In this document: piece by piece, positions 17,513 to 25,881 of the stretch
How positions within the stretch are numbered: position 1 is the stretch's first letter
Layout of the letters: each line of letters begins with the position of its first letter
Assembly (NCBI GenBank): GCA_019752375.1
Contig: JAIEMG010000001.1
Span: 1-48,394 of the forward strand
DNA from: Gemmataceae bacterium
GTDB taxonomy: Bacteria; Planctomycetota; Planctomycetia; Gemmatales; Gemmataceae
Length of the DNA stretch: 48,394 nucleotides
Reading direction: 5' to 3'
Program-made: the position numbers and the translations under genes
Notes under the pieces: model-generated
Databases searched by the model: none
What the model saw: only the letters and a program-made list of their open reading frames with translations
Told to the model about the DNA's origin: nothing

Positions 17513-18367
17513 ATGCAGATCCTGGCCGACCTGAATGGCAAGCGGATGCCGCTTTCCGAGGTAATGGTCCCCGCCCTCGATCGCGGCTTCCTCTTTGGCG
17601 ATGCGATTTACGAAGTGCTCCGCATCTACCAGGGCCGCTCCTGGCTCCTGGACGAGCACTGGCAGCGCCTGGGACGAAGCCTCGAATCCATCCGCATCCA
17701 GGGCGTCGATCTCGCCCGGCTTCGCGCCCGGGCGCTCGACCTGATCGATGCCAGCGGCGTGCAAGAGGGCATGATTTACATCCAGGTCACGCGCGGCGCC
17801 GGCGTCCGACGCACGCACGCTTTTCCACCCCAGGCAACGCCGCTGGAGCTGCTCTGGGTCGAGGGGTTCACCGATCCTTACGCGGAGCAACGCCGAATTG
17901 GCACCTCGGTCATCACGCTGCCCGACATCCGCTGGGACCGCTGTGACGTCAAGTCGACCAACCTTCTGGCCAACGTCTTGGGCAGCCAGGCCGCCAAGGA
18001 AGCCGGTTGCCTGGAGGCGCTTCTCTACCTGCCGGACGGGACGATGACCGAAGGCACGCATACGAGCTTCTTCGGCGTGCTGGATGGGCAGGTGCTGACG
18101 GCGCCAAACAGCAACGCAATCCTGCCGGGCATCACCCGCGGCCTGGTCCTGCGCCTGGCCGCCAGCGCTGGCATCACATTGCGCGAACACGTCTTGAAAC
18201 GCGACGACCTGAAGCGCGTCAGCGAGCTGTTCTTGACAGGAACGACCACGGAAGTGATGCCCATCGTCCGCGTGGACGATCAAACAATCGGCAACGGCAA
18301 GCCCGGTCCGGTCACGTTGCGCTTGCAGGAAGCGTATCGCGAGGTAGTACGCGAGTTCACCCAGTAA
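17513..18367 (+). CDS. dat: Class IV aminotransferase, D-amino-acid transaminase-like
   Basis: 284-aa PLP enzyme of fold type IV. Lys147 (DVKSTNLL) is the PLP Schiff-base lysine and Glu180 (GTMTEGTHTSFFGV) the pyridine-N contact. The pair R-x-H at Arg100/His102 (RRTHAFP) matches the carboxylate trap of D-amino-acid aminotransferases rather than branched-chain or ADC-lyase members. It probably interconverts D-Ala and D-Glu with 2-oxo acids, which would feed cell-wall precursors. ATG 17513 is preceded by GGAGAATTCC. It starts 23 bp after the kinase gene and is likely co-transcribed. Confidence 0.83.
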   Translation: MQILADLNGKRMPLSEVMVPALDRGFLFGDAIYEVLRIYQGRSWLLDEHWQRLGRSLESIRIQGVDLARLRARALDLIDASGVQEGMIYIQVTRGAGVRRTHAFPPQATPLELLWVEGFTDPYAEQRRIGTSVITLPDIRWDRCDVKSTNLLANVLGSQAAKEAGCLEALLYLPDGTMTEGTHTSFFGVLDGQVLTAPNSNAILPGITRGLVLRLAASAGITLREHVLKRDDLKRVSELFLTGTTTEVMPIVRVDDQTIGNGKPGPVTLRLQEAYREVVREFTQ

Positions 18368-18382
18368 TTGAAACTGTGAAAC

Positions 18383-18533
18383 CTCGTGACCGGGCTCTGC
18401 CCGGTCACGCACTGCCGGCCAGGCTCTGCCTGGCGACAGGATCCTATGCCAAGTCTGCAAGTTCGTGCGTGGGAGATTTTCGCGAGGCAGAGCCTCGCGG
18501 GCAGTGCGTGACCGGGCAGAGCCCGGTCACGAG
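18383..18533. repeat. Nested inverted repeat, family C, between convergent genes
   Basis: Exact 34-bp inverted arms at 18383-18416 and 18500-18533 enclose 83 bp. Inside are four small palindromes with TCT or AGA as the loop: GTGACCGGGC-TCT-GCCCGGTCAC, CCAGGC-TCT-GCCTGG, CGCGAGGC-AGA-GCCTCGCG, and the first one inverted. It lies between the stops of the transaminase gene and scpB, so it may also terminate transcription both ways. Confidence 0.85.
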
Positions 18534-18577
18534 AATGTTCGGGGTCTTTGCACTCTGCTCTCCGCTCTCGACTCTCG

Positions 18578-19198
18578 TCAGAGCCGTTGCAGGTCCTGCG
18601 TCTGCGGCAAATCGTCCAGGCTGCTCAGGCCGAACAGTTCCAGGAACCGGGGCGTTGTTCCGTAAGCCACTTCGCGCGATTCGGCCTCGCCCCGGCTCAC
18701 CACGGCAATCAGGCCGCGTCGTACCAGCTGACGCAACAGCGATCCAGACTCGGCACCGCGCAGGCTGTCCACTTCCTGGCGTGTTGCCGGCTGCCGATAG
18801 GCGACGAGGGCCAGCACGTCCACGGCGGCAGGGGACAAACGGGCCTCGCGCGTCGTTCCGTGGAGCTTTTCCATGACCGGGCGAAAGCGCGGCCGCAACG
18901 TAAGCACATAGCCGTGATCGTGGTTCTGGATCGTGTATGGCCGACCCTGGCTTCGGTATTCCTGGTTCAGCTCCGCGATCGCTTCCAGGAACTGCGCTGA
19001 CGTCAGTCCACGGATCGCGTCGGCAGCGCGTGTCGCGGTGAGCGGCGGCCCGCCGACGAACAAGAAGGCTTCGATGATCCGTCGGGGCGCCGGGGGCGCG
19101 GCGGGAGGTGCCGGGGGAGCTGCGGCCGCCTCGAGCGCGTCGGGAGCGTCCACCTCCCAGGACGTTCGACCGGGTGGTCGCTCATCCGGCGCGGTCAT
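18578..19198 (-). CDS. scpB: Segregation and condensation protein B
   Basis: 206-aa ScpB, the winged-helix (kite) subunit of the SMC-ScpAB condensin that compacts and segregates the chromosome. Recognisable parts are IIEAFLFVGGPPLT at the start of the first winged helix, AVDVLALVAYRQPATRQEVDSLRG in the second, and YGTTPRFLELFGLSSLDDLP at the end. An Ala/Pro-rich linker of about 35 residues precedes the domain. Its ATG overlaps the DUF420 stop as ATGA. No scpA or smc gene is in the window. Confidence 0.93.
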   Translation of the reverse strand: MTAPDERPPGRTSWEVDAPDALEAAAAPPAPPAAPPAPRRIIEAFLFVGGPPLTATRAADAIRGLTSAQFLEAIAELNQEYRSQGRPYTIQNHDHGYVLTLRPRFRPVMEKLHGTTREARLSPAAVDVLALVAYRQPATRQEVDSLRGAESGSLLRQLVRRGLIAVVSRGEAESREVAYGTTPRFLELFGLSSLDDLPQTQDLQRL

Positions 19199-19611
19199 CG
19201 CAAGACCTCGGTGTGCGGCAGGAAAAAGATGCCCGTGACGAACGTGCCCAGCCAGAGGGAGCTGAAAATTGCTGCCAGCGTCAGATGAATGGTACGTCGA
19301 TGCGTAAGCCCCGTGTACAGCATGGCCGGCATCAGCACCGCCGAAGGCACCGCGAAGCAGAGGTGGATGTTCAGCGCCTGCTTCAGTTCCGGATTGGCCA
19401 TGATGTAGTCGAAGATGTCCGGCCGCAGCATGCGGACGATGACCTCGAATCCGAGCAGTGCCAGCAGTGTGAGCGTGAAGAAGGCGAGGTTGATCCGCCC
19501 GTGCAGCCGATAGTTGCCGCGGGCCAGCGCCAGCAGCGACAGCAGAAGCAAGACCGTCACGGCGCCGACGGCGACTTTCAACGCGAGAATGACATTCGGT
19601 CCGGTGAGCAA
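19195..19611 (-). CDS. DUF420 membrane protein (CtaM-like)
   Basis: 138-aa integral membrane protein with four hydrophobic segments and conserved His in RLHGRINLAF, LNIHLCF and HRTIHLT. DUF420 includes CtaM, needed for maturation of some haem-copper oxidases in Firmicutes; no oxidase gene is nearby, so that role is only possible. The start is TTG at 19611, because no in-frame ATG or GTG exists close upstream. It ends by overlapping scpB, so the two are translationally coupled. Confidence 0.82.
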   Translation of the reverse strand: MLTGPNVILALKVAVGAVTVLLLLSLLALARGNYRLHGRINLAFFTLTLLALLGFEVIVRMLRPDIFDYIMANPELKQALNIHLCFAVPSAVLMPAMLYTGLTHRRTIHLTLAAIFSSLWLGTFVTGIFFLPHTEVLR

Positions 19612-19895
19612 GGCATCCCCGCGAGCATGGTGGGTCAGGGAAGGGAAAGCGAAGATTGGATGTTACCTGGCTGGCGTTCCCCGGTGCAATCGCAATCCAG
19701 GGAGCCTGCGAAAACCGGGCGATTCGGCACGCACGCGGCAACCTGGCGAGCGGATTTTCTCAACCGCGCGAATTACCTGCCTTGTTATTCGGGCCATTCC
19801 CGGTAGGAAAAACCCTGGGATCGCTTGCGTTCCGCGTCGATCTTGCATAAATCGAAGCGTTCCGTGAACTCGGCGACGCATGGAGGGGTGAATCG
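19612..19895. other. Divergent intergenic region, no feature recognised
   Basis: 284 bp between divergent DUF420 and desaturase genes. It must carry promoters in both directions, but I see no convincing -35/-10 pair, RNA structure or repeat. The desaturase ribosome-binding site GGAGGGG sits at its right end. Confidence 0.5.
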
Positions 19896-20864
19896 ATGCT
19901 CGGAAGCACCAGTATCGTGGATCGCTGTCTGTGGCGCATGGGAATCCTCGACGCCGCCAGTCCGCTGCGTGTCAATGTGCCGGTCTTCACGGGCATCGTC
20001 GGCTTTCACCTGCTTGCTCTTCTGGCCTGCATCCCCTGGTTGTTCAGCTGGTCGGGCCTGGCGTGGGCCGTGGCGGGCCTCTACCTGTTCGGGACGATTG
20101 GCATCAACATTGGTTATCACCGCCTGCTCACGCACCGCGGCTTCGCCTGCCCGCGCTGGCTGGAGCACGCCCTGACCGTTGTCGGCGCCTGCTGCTGGCA
20201 AGGCACGCCGATGAACTGGGTGTCGGTCCATCGCATGCACCACCAGCACTCGGACGACAGCGGCGATCCGCACACGCCGCGCGCCGGCTTCTTCTGGAGC
20301 CACATGGGCTGGTTCCTGATCTACGACCCGGCCCTCTACAACATCGCCACCTATGACCGCTATGCCCGAGACCTGTTCCAGGACCGCTTCTACAAGTGGC
20401 TGGAACGGCCGCGAATTTGGCGCAATATCCACCGGGCCCAATGGGCAGCGTTCTTCGTGGCTGGCGCAGTGGTCGGCGGATTGACGGAATGGAGCCTGGA
20501 AGGCGCCTTGCAGCTTGGGCTGAGCTGGCTGGTGTGGGGCGTCTTTGTGCGCACCGTGGCCGTCTGGCACATTACCTGGTCGGTCAACTCGGTCACGCAT
20601 CTGTGGGGTTACCAGACCCACGACACGCGCGATGATAGCCGCAACAACTGGCTGGTCGGCCTGGTCAGCAATGGCGAAGGCTGGCACAACAACCATCATG
20701 CCGAGCCTCGCAGTGCCGCCCACGGCCAGCGCTGGTGGGAGCTCGACGTTTCCTACCTGACCATCTGGGCACTGGAGCGGACGGGATTGGTTTGGGACGT
20801 GGTAAGGCCGAAACCGAAGCAACGCACGCCGGTCGAGAAGGCCGACGAGCACGCGGCCGCTTGA
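19896..20864 (+). CDS. Acyl-lipid/acyl-CoA fatty acid desaturase
   Basis: 322-aa membrane di-iron desaturase of the delta-9 type. All three histidine boxes are present: HRLLTH (75-80), HRMHH (112-116) and HNNHH (264-268), with additional conserved His225 and His235 in WHITWSVNSVTH. Four or more hydrophobic segments fit the fold. It introduces a cis double bond into acyl chains, adjusting membrane fluidity. The ATG at 19896 has GGAGGGG 8-14 nt upstream. The neighbouring convergent gene is also a lipid acyl enzyme. Confidence 0.92.
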   Translation: MLGSTSIVDRCLWRMGILDAASPLRVNVPVFTGIVGFHLLALLACIPWLFSWSGLAWAVAGLYLFGTIGINIGYHRLLTHRGFACPRWLEHALTVVGACCWQGTPMNWVSVHRMHHQHSDDSGDPHTPRAGFFWSHMGWFLIYDPALYNIATYDRYARDLFQDRFYKWLERPRIWRNIHRAQWAAFFVAGAVVGGLTEWSLEGALQLGLSWLVWGVFVRTVAVWHITWSVNSVTHLWGYQTHDTRDDSRNNWLVGLVSNGEGWHNNHHAEPRSAAHGQRWWELDVSYLTIWALERTGLVWDVVRPKPKQRTPVEKADEHAAA

Positions 20865-20881
20865 CATGCAATCGCGATTCA

Positions 20882-20930
20882 CGAGCCCGCGGCGCAAGCA
20901 AGTATTTGCCGTGCTTGCGCCGCGGGCTCG
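20882..20930. terminator. Bidirectional hairpin between convergent lipid genes
   Basis: Exact 19-bp arms (20882-20900 and 20912-20930) around an 11-nt AT-rich loop, midway between the desaturase stop and the acyltransferase stop. A stem this long is strong in either direction, although no clean U-run follows. Confidence 0.65.
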
Positions 20931-20945
20931 AACCGATTGCGCCAG

Positions 20946-21881
20946 TCATGCTGCCGCCGACTTGCTCTTTCGCTTCGGCGGCTCGTGCTTCCAGCGGCGG
21001 TGCAGCCAGAAGTACTGCTCGGGATTGCGGCGGATGAGGCGTTCCAGCGCCGAAGTGAACCGCTGCGTCATTTCGCGCACCGCCTGGGGCTTGTCCTCGT
21101 ATTGCTCCGGGTAAATCACGTCCTCCACCACCACTTCGTAACACATCGGTGAACCGATGCGTCGTACACCGATGACCAGCATCACTGCCTGATACTCGCG
21201 CGCCAGCAGAACGACGGCCTTGTGCGTCGATGCGGGCCGGCCGAAGAAATCCACGAACAGGCCGCGTTGCCCCGCATCCTGATCGCCCAGCGTCGCGAGC
21301 AAGCCGCCCTCCGCCAGCACGGCCTGGATCCGTTCGTAATCGTCATTCTTGTCGAGAATCGTCTGCCCGGTGCCTTCGCGGAAACGGCGGCGCAGGAAGT
21401 CATCGAGGTACGGGTTGTCCAGCCGGCGGGCAATGGCCGCGGTGCGGAAGCCAAGCAGCCCCATCGCATAGCCGCCCATCTCCCAGTTGCCGAAGTGCCC
21501 CGTGACAATCAGCACCGGCCGCGGCGACAGGATCGCCTCGACCATGGCACGCACGTGGGGCAGTTCGACGTGCCGTCGCCAGTTATGCGCGTGCAGTCGC
21601 CGCGGCGTCAGCAGGATGTCCATCAACAATGTGCAGAAGTGCAGATAGACCGAGCGCACCAGCCGGTCGCGCTCTTCGGGACGGGCGATCTCCGGAAAGG
21701 CATGCCGGAGATTGTCGTGGGCGACCAGCCGATGGCGGCGATCGATGCGATAGGCGAGCCAAGCGAGGCCCCGGGCGGCCGTCGCCGCCAGGTCGGGCGA
21801 CAGCGCCTGGATGAAGCAGGCGACCAGCCGCACGACGAGGTAGACGATGTAATCGGTGATGCGGGATCGTTGTTTCGACAT
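20946..21881 (-). CDS. LpxL/HtrB-like lysophospholipid acyltransferase
   Basis: 311-aa membrane-associated acyltransferase of the lipid A biosynthesis family. One N-terminal hydrophobic segment (about 11-28) is followed by the catalytic HX4E motif TGHFGNWE (His129, Glu134). Family text includes LGDQDAGQRGLFVDFFGRPAST and a C-terminal RNPEQYFWLHRRWK. It would transfer a secondary acyl chain to a lipid A precursor or related glycolipid at the inner membrane. ATG 21881 has GGAG about 10 nt upstream. The leader region contains the long inverted repeat 21916-22015. Confidence 0.88.
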   Translation of the reverse strand: MSKQRSRITDYIVYLVVRLVACFIQALSPDLAATAARGLAWLAYRIDRRHRLVAHDNLRHAFPEIARPEERDRLVRSVYLHFCTLLMDILLTPRRLHAHNWRRHVELPHVRAMVEAILSPRPVLIVTGHFGNWEMGGYAMGLLGFRTAAIARRLDNPYLDDFLRRRFREGTGQTILDKNDDYERIQAVLAEGGLLATLGDQDAGQRGLFVDFFGRPASTHKAVVLLAREYQAVMLVIGVRRIGSPMCYEVVVEDVIYPEQYEDKPQAVREMTQRFTSALERLIRRNPEQYFWLHRRWKHEPPKRKSKSAAA

Positions 21882-21915
21882 GGGGCCACTCCTTTGGCCA
21901 GGATTCAAAGCTACG

Positions 21916-22015
21916 TAGGGTGCGTCAAGCGCACTCGCGCGGACGCACCGCGCGTAGCCGTTACGCCTCTGCAAGCGCCGGTGCGTCCGCGCGAGTACGC
22001 TTGACGCACCCTACA
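21916..22015. repeat. Long inverted repeat, family D
   Basis: 36-bp inverted arms (21916-21951 and 21980-22015) with a single mismatch flank a 28-bp spacer. It sits between the Gfo/Idh/MocA stop and the acyltransferase start, both read leftward, so it would lie in the leader of the acyltransferase mRNA or end the upstream transcript. Confidence 0.85.
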
Positions 22016-22038
22016 TATTCGTTGCCGGGCTGGATGAA

Positions 22039-23094
22039 TCAACCCAGCTTGATGGTCTTGCCTGTCTGCGCGGACTGGTAGATCGCCAGGATGATTTCGA
22101 CCGCCTTGCGGCCTTCCCGGCCATCGACGAGCGGCGCCGAGTTCGTCTCGATGGCACGCACGAAGTCGGCGAGCTGGCGGCGGTGATATTCGTAGGAGAT
22201 GGATGCCGGGTTGCTGGAGCCGCCCGATGCGCCCACTTTCTGCGCGAACCTCTGCCGGGTCGCCTTATCCTCGTCCGTCTCGGGCAGAAAATCCCAGCGG
22301 AGTACGTCCTCCTGCTCGATGACCGCACTGCCCTTGTCGCCGTGGATCGCAATCGTCTTGGGCAATCCCGGATGAACGCTGGTCGTCGCCTGGATGACGC
22401 CGAGGGCGCCGCCGGCGAACCGGAGGCAGGCGACGGCGGTGTCCTCCACCTCGATGCGTTCGTGGGCCAATGTCGCGGTCAAACCGCAGATGTGGGTCGG
22501 CATGCCCATCATCCACTGCAGGAGATCGACATTGTGGATCGCCTGGTTCATCAATGCGCCGCCGCCATCGAGCGCCTTGGTGCCCTTCCAGCCGCCTTCG
22601 TCGTAGTACGCCTGCGACCGCCACCACTTGCAGGCCGCCTCGCCGAGGGTCAGGCGCCCGAAGCGGCCGGCGTCCACCGCCTTCTTCAAGGCGACATTGG
22701 CATCCGCGAAGCGCGACGGAAAGATCGTGCAGAGCTTAACGCCATGCTTCTGACAAGCGTCGATGATGCGATCGCAGCGTTCCAGCGAGATTTCGAGCGG
22801 TTTTTCAACAACAACATGCTTGCCGGCCGCCGCCGCCGCCACCGAAGGCTCCATGTGAGCGCCGCTGGCCGACGTGACGATGACGACGTGAACGTCCTTC
22901 CGCGCCAGTGCCGGTGCCAGGTCGGCGTAGGCGTCGCACGGCAGACCAAGTTCCGCCTTCAGTTTCTCGGCATTGGCCAGCGAACGACTCACCAGGGCGA
23001 CGACGCGCGTGCCGGGAACCTCGGCCAGGGCCTTCGCATGAAAGCGAGCGATCATGCCGCAACCGACAATGGCGATACCAAGAGTAGAACTCAT
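22039..23094 (-). CDS. Gfo/Idh/MocA family oxidoreductase
   Basis: 351-aa NAD(P)-dependent oxidoreductase. The N-terminal Rossmann fold begins GIAIVGCGMIARFHAKAL, and the family EKP motif is present (VVEKPLEISLERC, about residue 95). The C-terminal alpha/beta domain includes GGGALMNQAIHNVDLLQWMMG, with the conserved His. Members act on sugars, cyclitols or their phosphates; the substrate is unknown. I chose the ATG at 23094; a GTG three codons earlier is possible. Two small genes lie just upstream (12 bp gap) and may share its transcript. Confidence 0.9.
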   Translation of the reverse strand: MSSTLGIAIVGCGMIARFHAKALAEVPGTRVVALVSRSLANAEKLKAELGLPCDAYADLAPALARKDVHVVIVTSASGAHMEPSVAAAAAGKHVVVEKPLEISLERCDRIIDACQKHGVKLCTIFPSRFADANVALKKAVDAGRFGRLTLGEAACKWWRSQAYYDEGGWKGTKALDGGGALMNQAIHNVDLLQWMMGMPTHICGLTATLAHERIEVEDTAVACLRFAGGALGVIQATTSVHPGLPKTIAIHGDKGSAVIEQEDVLRWDFLPETDEDKATRQRFAQKVGASGGSSNPASISYEYHRRQLADFVRAIETNSAPLVDGREGRKAVEIILAIYQSAQTGKTIKLG

Positions 23095-23106
23095 GAAGAG
23101 CACCCG

Positions 23107-23466
23107 CTATCGGGGTCCAGGATCCTTGCCCGCACAAGGAGGACACACTTCTCCCATGCGCACACCGAGCAGTTCACACTCCGCGACCGGCTGCGCTCCC
23201 TCCGTAATGATTAAGCGGCAGTGCGGAACCATACGAGCCACGATATCGGGGAGCCGATCTGGAGCGAAGAGCGTGAGGTCCACTTCTGACTGGCCCGCCA
23301 GGGTCTCAGCTTGGGTACCTGTCGCCTGGAGCACGACGCTGAAGAATTCACCCTCGCCGGGAAATCGGGCCGTTGAAGCGTAGACCGGACCAGTGGGCAG
23401 CGTAGTTCGCCCCCCTTCATCGGGCGTCAACCAGCGGATTCGCGCAGAAGCGATCGGTTGCAGCAT
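23107..23466 (-). CDS. Hypothetical protein, 119 aa
   Basis: I do not recognise this protein. It is a small soluble alpha/beta-looking sequence without signal peptide or membrane segment, with the C-terminal stretch PCRLIITEG-like text and two cysteines near the end (CPPC). Support for a real gene comes from a strong AGGAG ribosome-binding site, an ATG that overlaps the preceding stop as TGATG, and its position 12 bp before the oxidoreductase gene. It could be a partner or small accessory protein; no function is assigned. Confidence 0.6.
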   Translation of the reverse strand: MLQPIASARIRWLTPDEGGRTTLPTGPVYASTARFPGEGEFFSVVLQATGTQAETLAGQSEVDLTLFAPDRLPDIVARMVPHCRLIITEGAQPVAECELLGVRMGEVCPPCAGKDPGPR

Positions 23467-23678
23467 CACGGAACTCCTCTCGGGAGCGCGGGCAACTCGG
23501 TGACTGCCAGGATCGAGCCATTCAGCGCAGAAAGCTGATCGATCCGGACAAATCGCGCCGGTCCGATTCTGTCCAGGTTTTGCAGTCTCCAGAACTGGTT
23601 AGCGATCGCCAAAGGGAGTATTACTTCCACAACGTGGAACGGACCAGCGCCCTGCAGATAGAACAATCTGCCCCACAC
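23466..23678 (-). CDS. Hypothetical protein, 70 aa
   Basis: Unrecognised small protein starting with GTG (MWGRLFYLQGAG). It contains a conserved-looking VEVILPLAIANQFWRLQNL helix and ends just inside the next gene (TGATG overlap), which suggests translational coupling. There is no strong ribosome-binding site. The gap further upstream (23679-23878) contains nothing I can assign. Confidence 0.5.
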   Translation of the reverse strand: MWGRLFYLQGAGPFHVVEVILPLAIANQFWRLQNLDRIGPARFVRIDQLSALNGSILAVTELPALPRGVP

Positions 23679-23878
23679 GGCAGCATCCGCGGCAGATTCG
23701 GCAAACCACTTCCTTGGTTGGATGGTGGTGCTGGGTAGAAACCGCCGCGCTGCGCGATGTCTACCCGTTCCAGATTGCTGACTGCCCGGTAAAGCCGGAC
23801 GATGGAGCCACTGCTTCTCAGCATACCAGAGGGCGACATTCGCTCACCAGCCCACAGTCCCTGACAATGCGGCCAAGC

Positions 23879-24469
23879 TCAGGCATCCGCCTTGTACAAC
23901 AGTGCCGCCCGCCACAGATATTGCAGCCCGCTCAGGGCGGTGCTCGCCAGCATCGCGTAGATCAACGTCAGCTGAATATTTCCGAAGCCGCCACTGGCCG
24001 CCGGATAGCTCGAAGGCGCTTCCAGGGCGACGAAGATGGCGATCAGCGCAGCGCACTGGAGCACCATCTTGATCTTGCCCAGCCAGTCGGCGCCGAAGGT
24101 GGCGCCGCGGTTCTCCAGGAAACTGCGCAAGCTGGTGATGATGAGCTCGCGCGCCACGACCAGCGTGACCATCCACGGCGTCAAGCCGGCGTTCGGCACC
24201 GGCAGGAGGAAGATGTACGCGCCGCAAATCAGCACCTTGTCGACCAGCGGATCGAAGTTACGGCCGACCGCGCTGATGAGGTTCTGCTTGCGGGCGACGT
24301 AGCCGTCCAGCCAGTCGGTGAAGGCAGCCGCGGCGAAGACCAGCACGCAGGCAATCCAGTTGTGCTGTGCGATCAGCACGAAGAGCACGACGGCCAGCAC
24401 CAGCCGGCCGGCGGTGAGCTGGTTGGGGAGATTGAAGACCGGCGGTTCGCGCGGGGTTGTCGTTGCCAT
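23879..24469 (-). CDS. pgsA: CDP-diacylglycerol-glycerol-3-phosphate 3-phosphatidyltransferase
   Basis: 196-aa integral membrane enzyme of the CDP-alcohol phosphatidyltransferase family, making phosphatidylglycerophosphate, the first step towards phosphatidylglycerol. The catalytic motif DG(x)2AR(x)8G(x)3D(x)3D is complete: Asp55-Gly56, Ala59-Arg60, Gly69, Asp73, Asp77. It starts MATTTPREPPVFNLPNQLTAGR, the usual NLPNxLTxxR entry. It lies 23 bp downstream of rimO on the same strand. PgsA is favoured over cardiolipin or phosphatidylserine synthase by the N-terminal pattern and length. Confidence 0.92.
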   Translation of the reverse strand: MATTTPREPPVFNLPNQLTAGRLVLAVVLFVLIAQHNWIACVLVFAAAAFTDWLDGYVARKQNLISAVGRNFDPLVDKVLICGAYIFLLPVPNAGLTPWMVTLVVARELIITSLRSFLENRGATFGADWLGKIKMVLQCAALIAIFVALEAPSSYPAASGGFGNIQLTLIYAMLASTALSGLQYLWRAALLYKADA

Positions 24470-24492
24470 GACGTCACCACTGCACCACGACG

Positions 24493-25881
24493 CTACTTCG
24501 CCACCTTGAGCATCCGTGCCGCAAGGTCGTATCCATCGGCGCCGGTCACTTTGACGCGGACCAGGTCGCCGGCGCGTAGGTTCTTGCCCTTGACCCGCAC
24601 GCTGCCGTCGATGTCTGGTGCGTCGGCATAGCTGCGGCCGACCGCATGGTTGGGCACTTCCGGATCGGGGCCGTCAACGATGACATCGAGCTCGCGACCG
24701 ACTTGCTTTCGACTCCAGGCGAACGCCACTTCCTGCTGCGCTTCCATTAGCCGGTTGCGCCGCTCCAGCTTCACCTCTTCGGGCAGGTGATCGTCGAGGC
24801 GCGTCGCGGGCGTGCCGGGCTCGAAGGAGTAGGGGAAGACGCCGACGCGTTCGAAGCCAGTGCTCTTGACGAACTCGTGCAGCTCCTCGAACTCCGCATC
24901 GGTCTCGCCGGGGAAGCCGACGATGAACGTGGTCCGCAACGCCAGGCCCGGAATAGCCGAGCGCAGCCGGCCGAGCAAATTCACCGTCTCGGTCCGGTTG
25001 ACGCGCCGCTGCATCCGCTTCAGCATTCGGTCATTGACGTGCTGCAACGGCATGTCGAGGTACGGCAGTATCTTCCGGGCGCCGGCCAGGGTGTCGATCA
25101 GCTCGTCGGTGAAGTGGATCGGATAGGCGTACAAGACGCGGATCCAGTCGATGCCGTCAATCTTGTCCAGTTCGCGAAGCAGTTCCGCGAGACGAACCTT
25201 GCCGTAGAGGTCCAGGCCGTAGTAGGTGGTGTCCTGGGCGACGAGAATGAGCTCCCGCACGCCGTCGGCGGCCAGCTCGCGGGCTTCGCGCAGCACTTCT
25301 TCGATCGGCTTGGTGACGTGCTTGCCGCGCATGCCGGGGATCGCGCAGAAGGTGCAGAGCCGATCGCAGCCTTCGGAGATCTTCAAGTACGCGTAGTGCC
25401 GTGGCGTGATGCGCAGGCGTGCGGTGTCTTCCTGGGCTCGCACGGGAGCGGGGCGGAACAGGCTGCGCTGCTCGGCGACTTCGCTGCCGCGTTTGCGTTT
25501 GGGCGGATGCAGCGTGCGATCGACGACGCTGGCGATTTCCTCGCGGCCGAAGACGCCGACGATGTGATCGACTTCGGGCACTTCGAGCAGCAGGTCGTCT
25601 TTCTTCCGTTCCGCGAGGCAGCCCGCGACGACGACCGACCCGACGCGGCCATCTTTCTTGAGCGCAAGCATCTCGCGGATGACGGCCAGCGACTCCTGGC
25701 GGGCCGGCTCGATGAAGCCGCAGGTGTTGACGACAACAACGTCGGCCCCATCAGCGTCGGGCACCAGCGCGTAGCCGTCCTGAGCGAGCTTTCCCAGCAT
25801 CCTCTCGGAATCGACGAGGTTCTTGGGACAGCCAAGGCTGACGAATGCAAAAGTTCCCTTGCGATCTGTTTTGTTGCTCAC
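24493..25881 (-). CDS. rimO: Ribosomal protein S12 methylthiotransferase RimO
   Basis: 462-aa radical-SAM methylthiotransferase that modifies the conserved Asp of ribosomal protein S12. The N-terminal UPF0004 domain provides Cys18 (SLGCPKN), Cys54 (NTCGF) and Cys88 (AGCLAE). The radical-SAM cluster motif is CDRLCTFC (Cys172, Cys176, Cys179). The C-terminal TRAM domain covers about the last 65 residues. SLGCPKN at the start and ISEGCDRLCTFCAIP favour RimO over MiaB. The start is GTG at 25881, overlapping the DUF4279 stop (GTGA); no upstream ATG fits. Confidence 0.95.
   Translation of the reverse strand: MSNKTDRKGTFAFVSLGCPKNLVDSERMLGKLAQDGYALVPDADGADVVVVNTCGFIEPARQESLAVIREMLALKKDGRVGSVVVAGCLAERKKDDLLLEVPEVDHIVGVFGREEIASVVDRTLHPPKRKRGSEVAEQRSLFRPAPVRAQEDTARLRITPRHYAYLKISEGCDRLCTFCAIPGMRGKHVTKPIEEVLREARELAADGVRELILVAQDTTYYGLDLYGKVRLAELLRELDKIDGIDWIRVLYAYPIHFTDELIDTLAGARKILPYLDMPLQHVNDRMLKRMQRRVNRTETVNLLGRLRSAIPGLALRTTFIVGFPGETDAEFEELHEFVKSTGFERVGVFPYSFEPGTPATRLDDHLPEEVKLERRNRLMEAQQEVAFAWSRKQVGRELDVIVDGPDPEVPNHAVGRSYADAPDIDGSVRVKGKNLRAGDLVRVKVTGADGYDLAARMLKVAK

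Noticed and set aside
23621..23839. 72-codon minus-strand frame overlapping the 70-aa gene
   Set aside because: It overlaps a coupled gene in another frame and has no ribosome-binding site.
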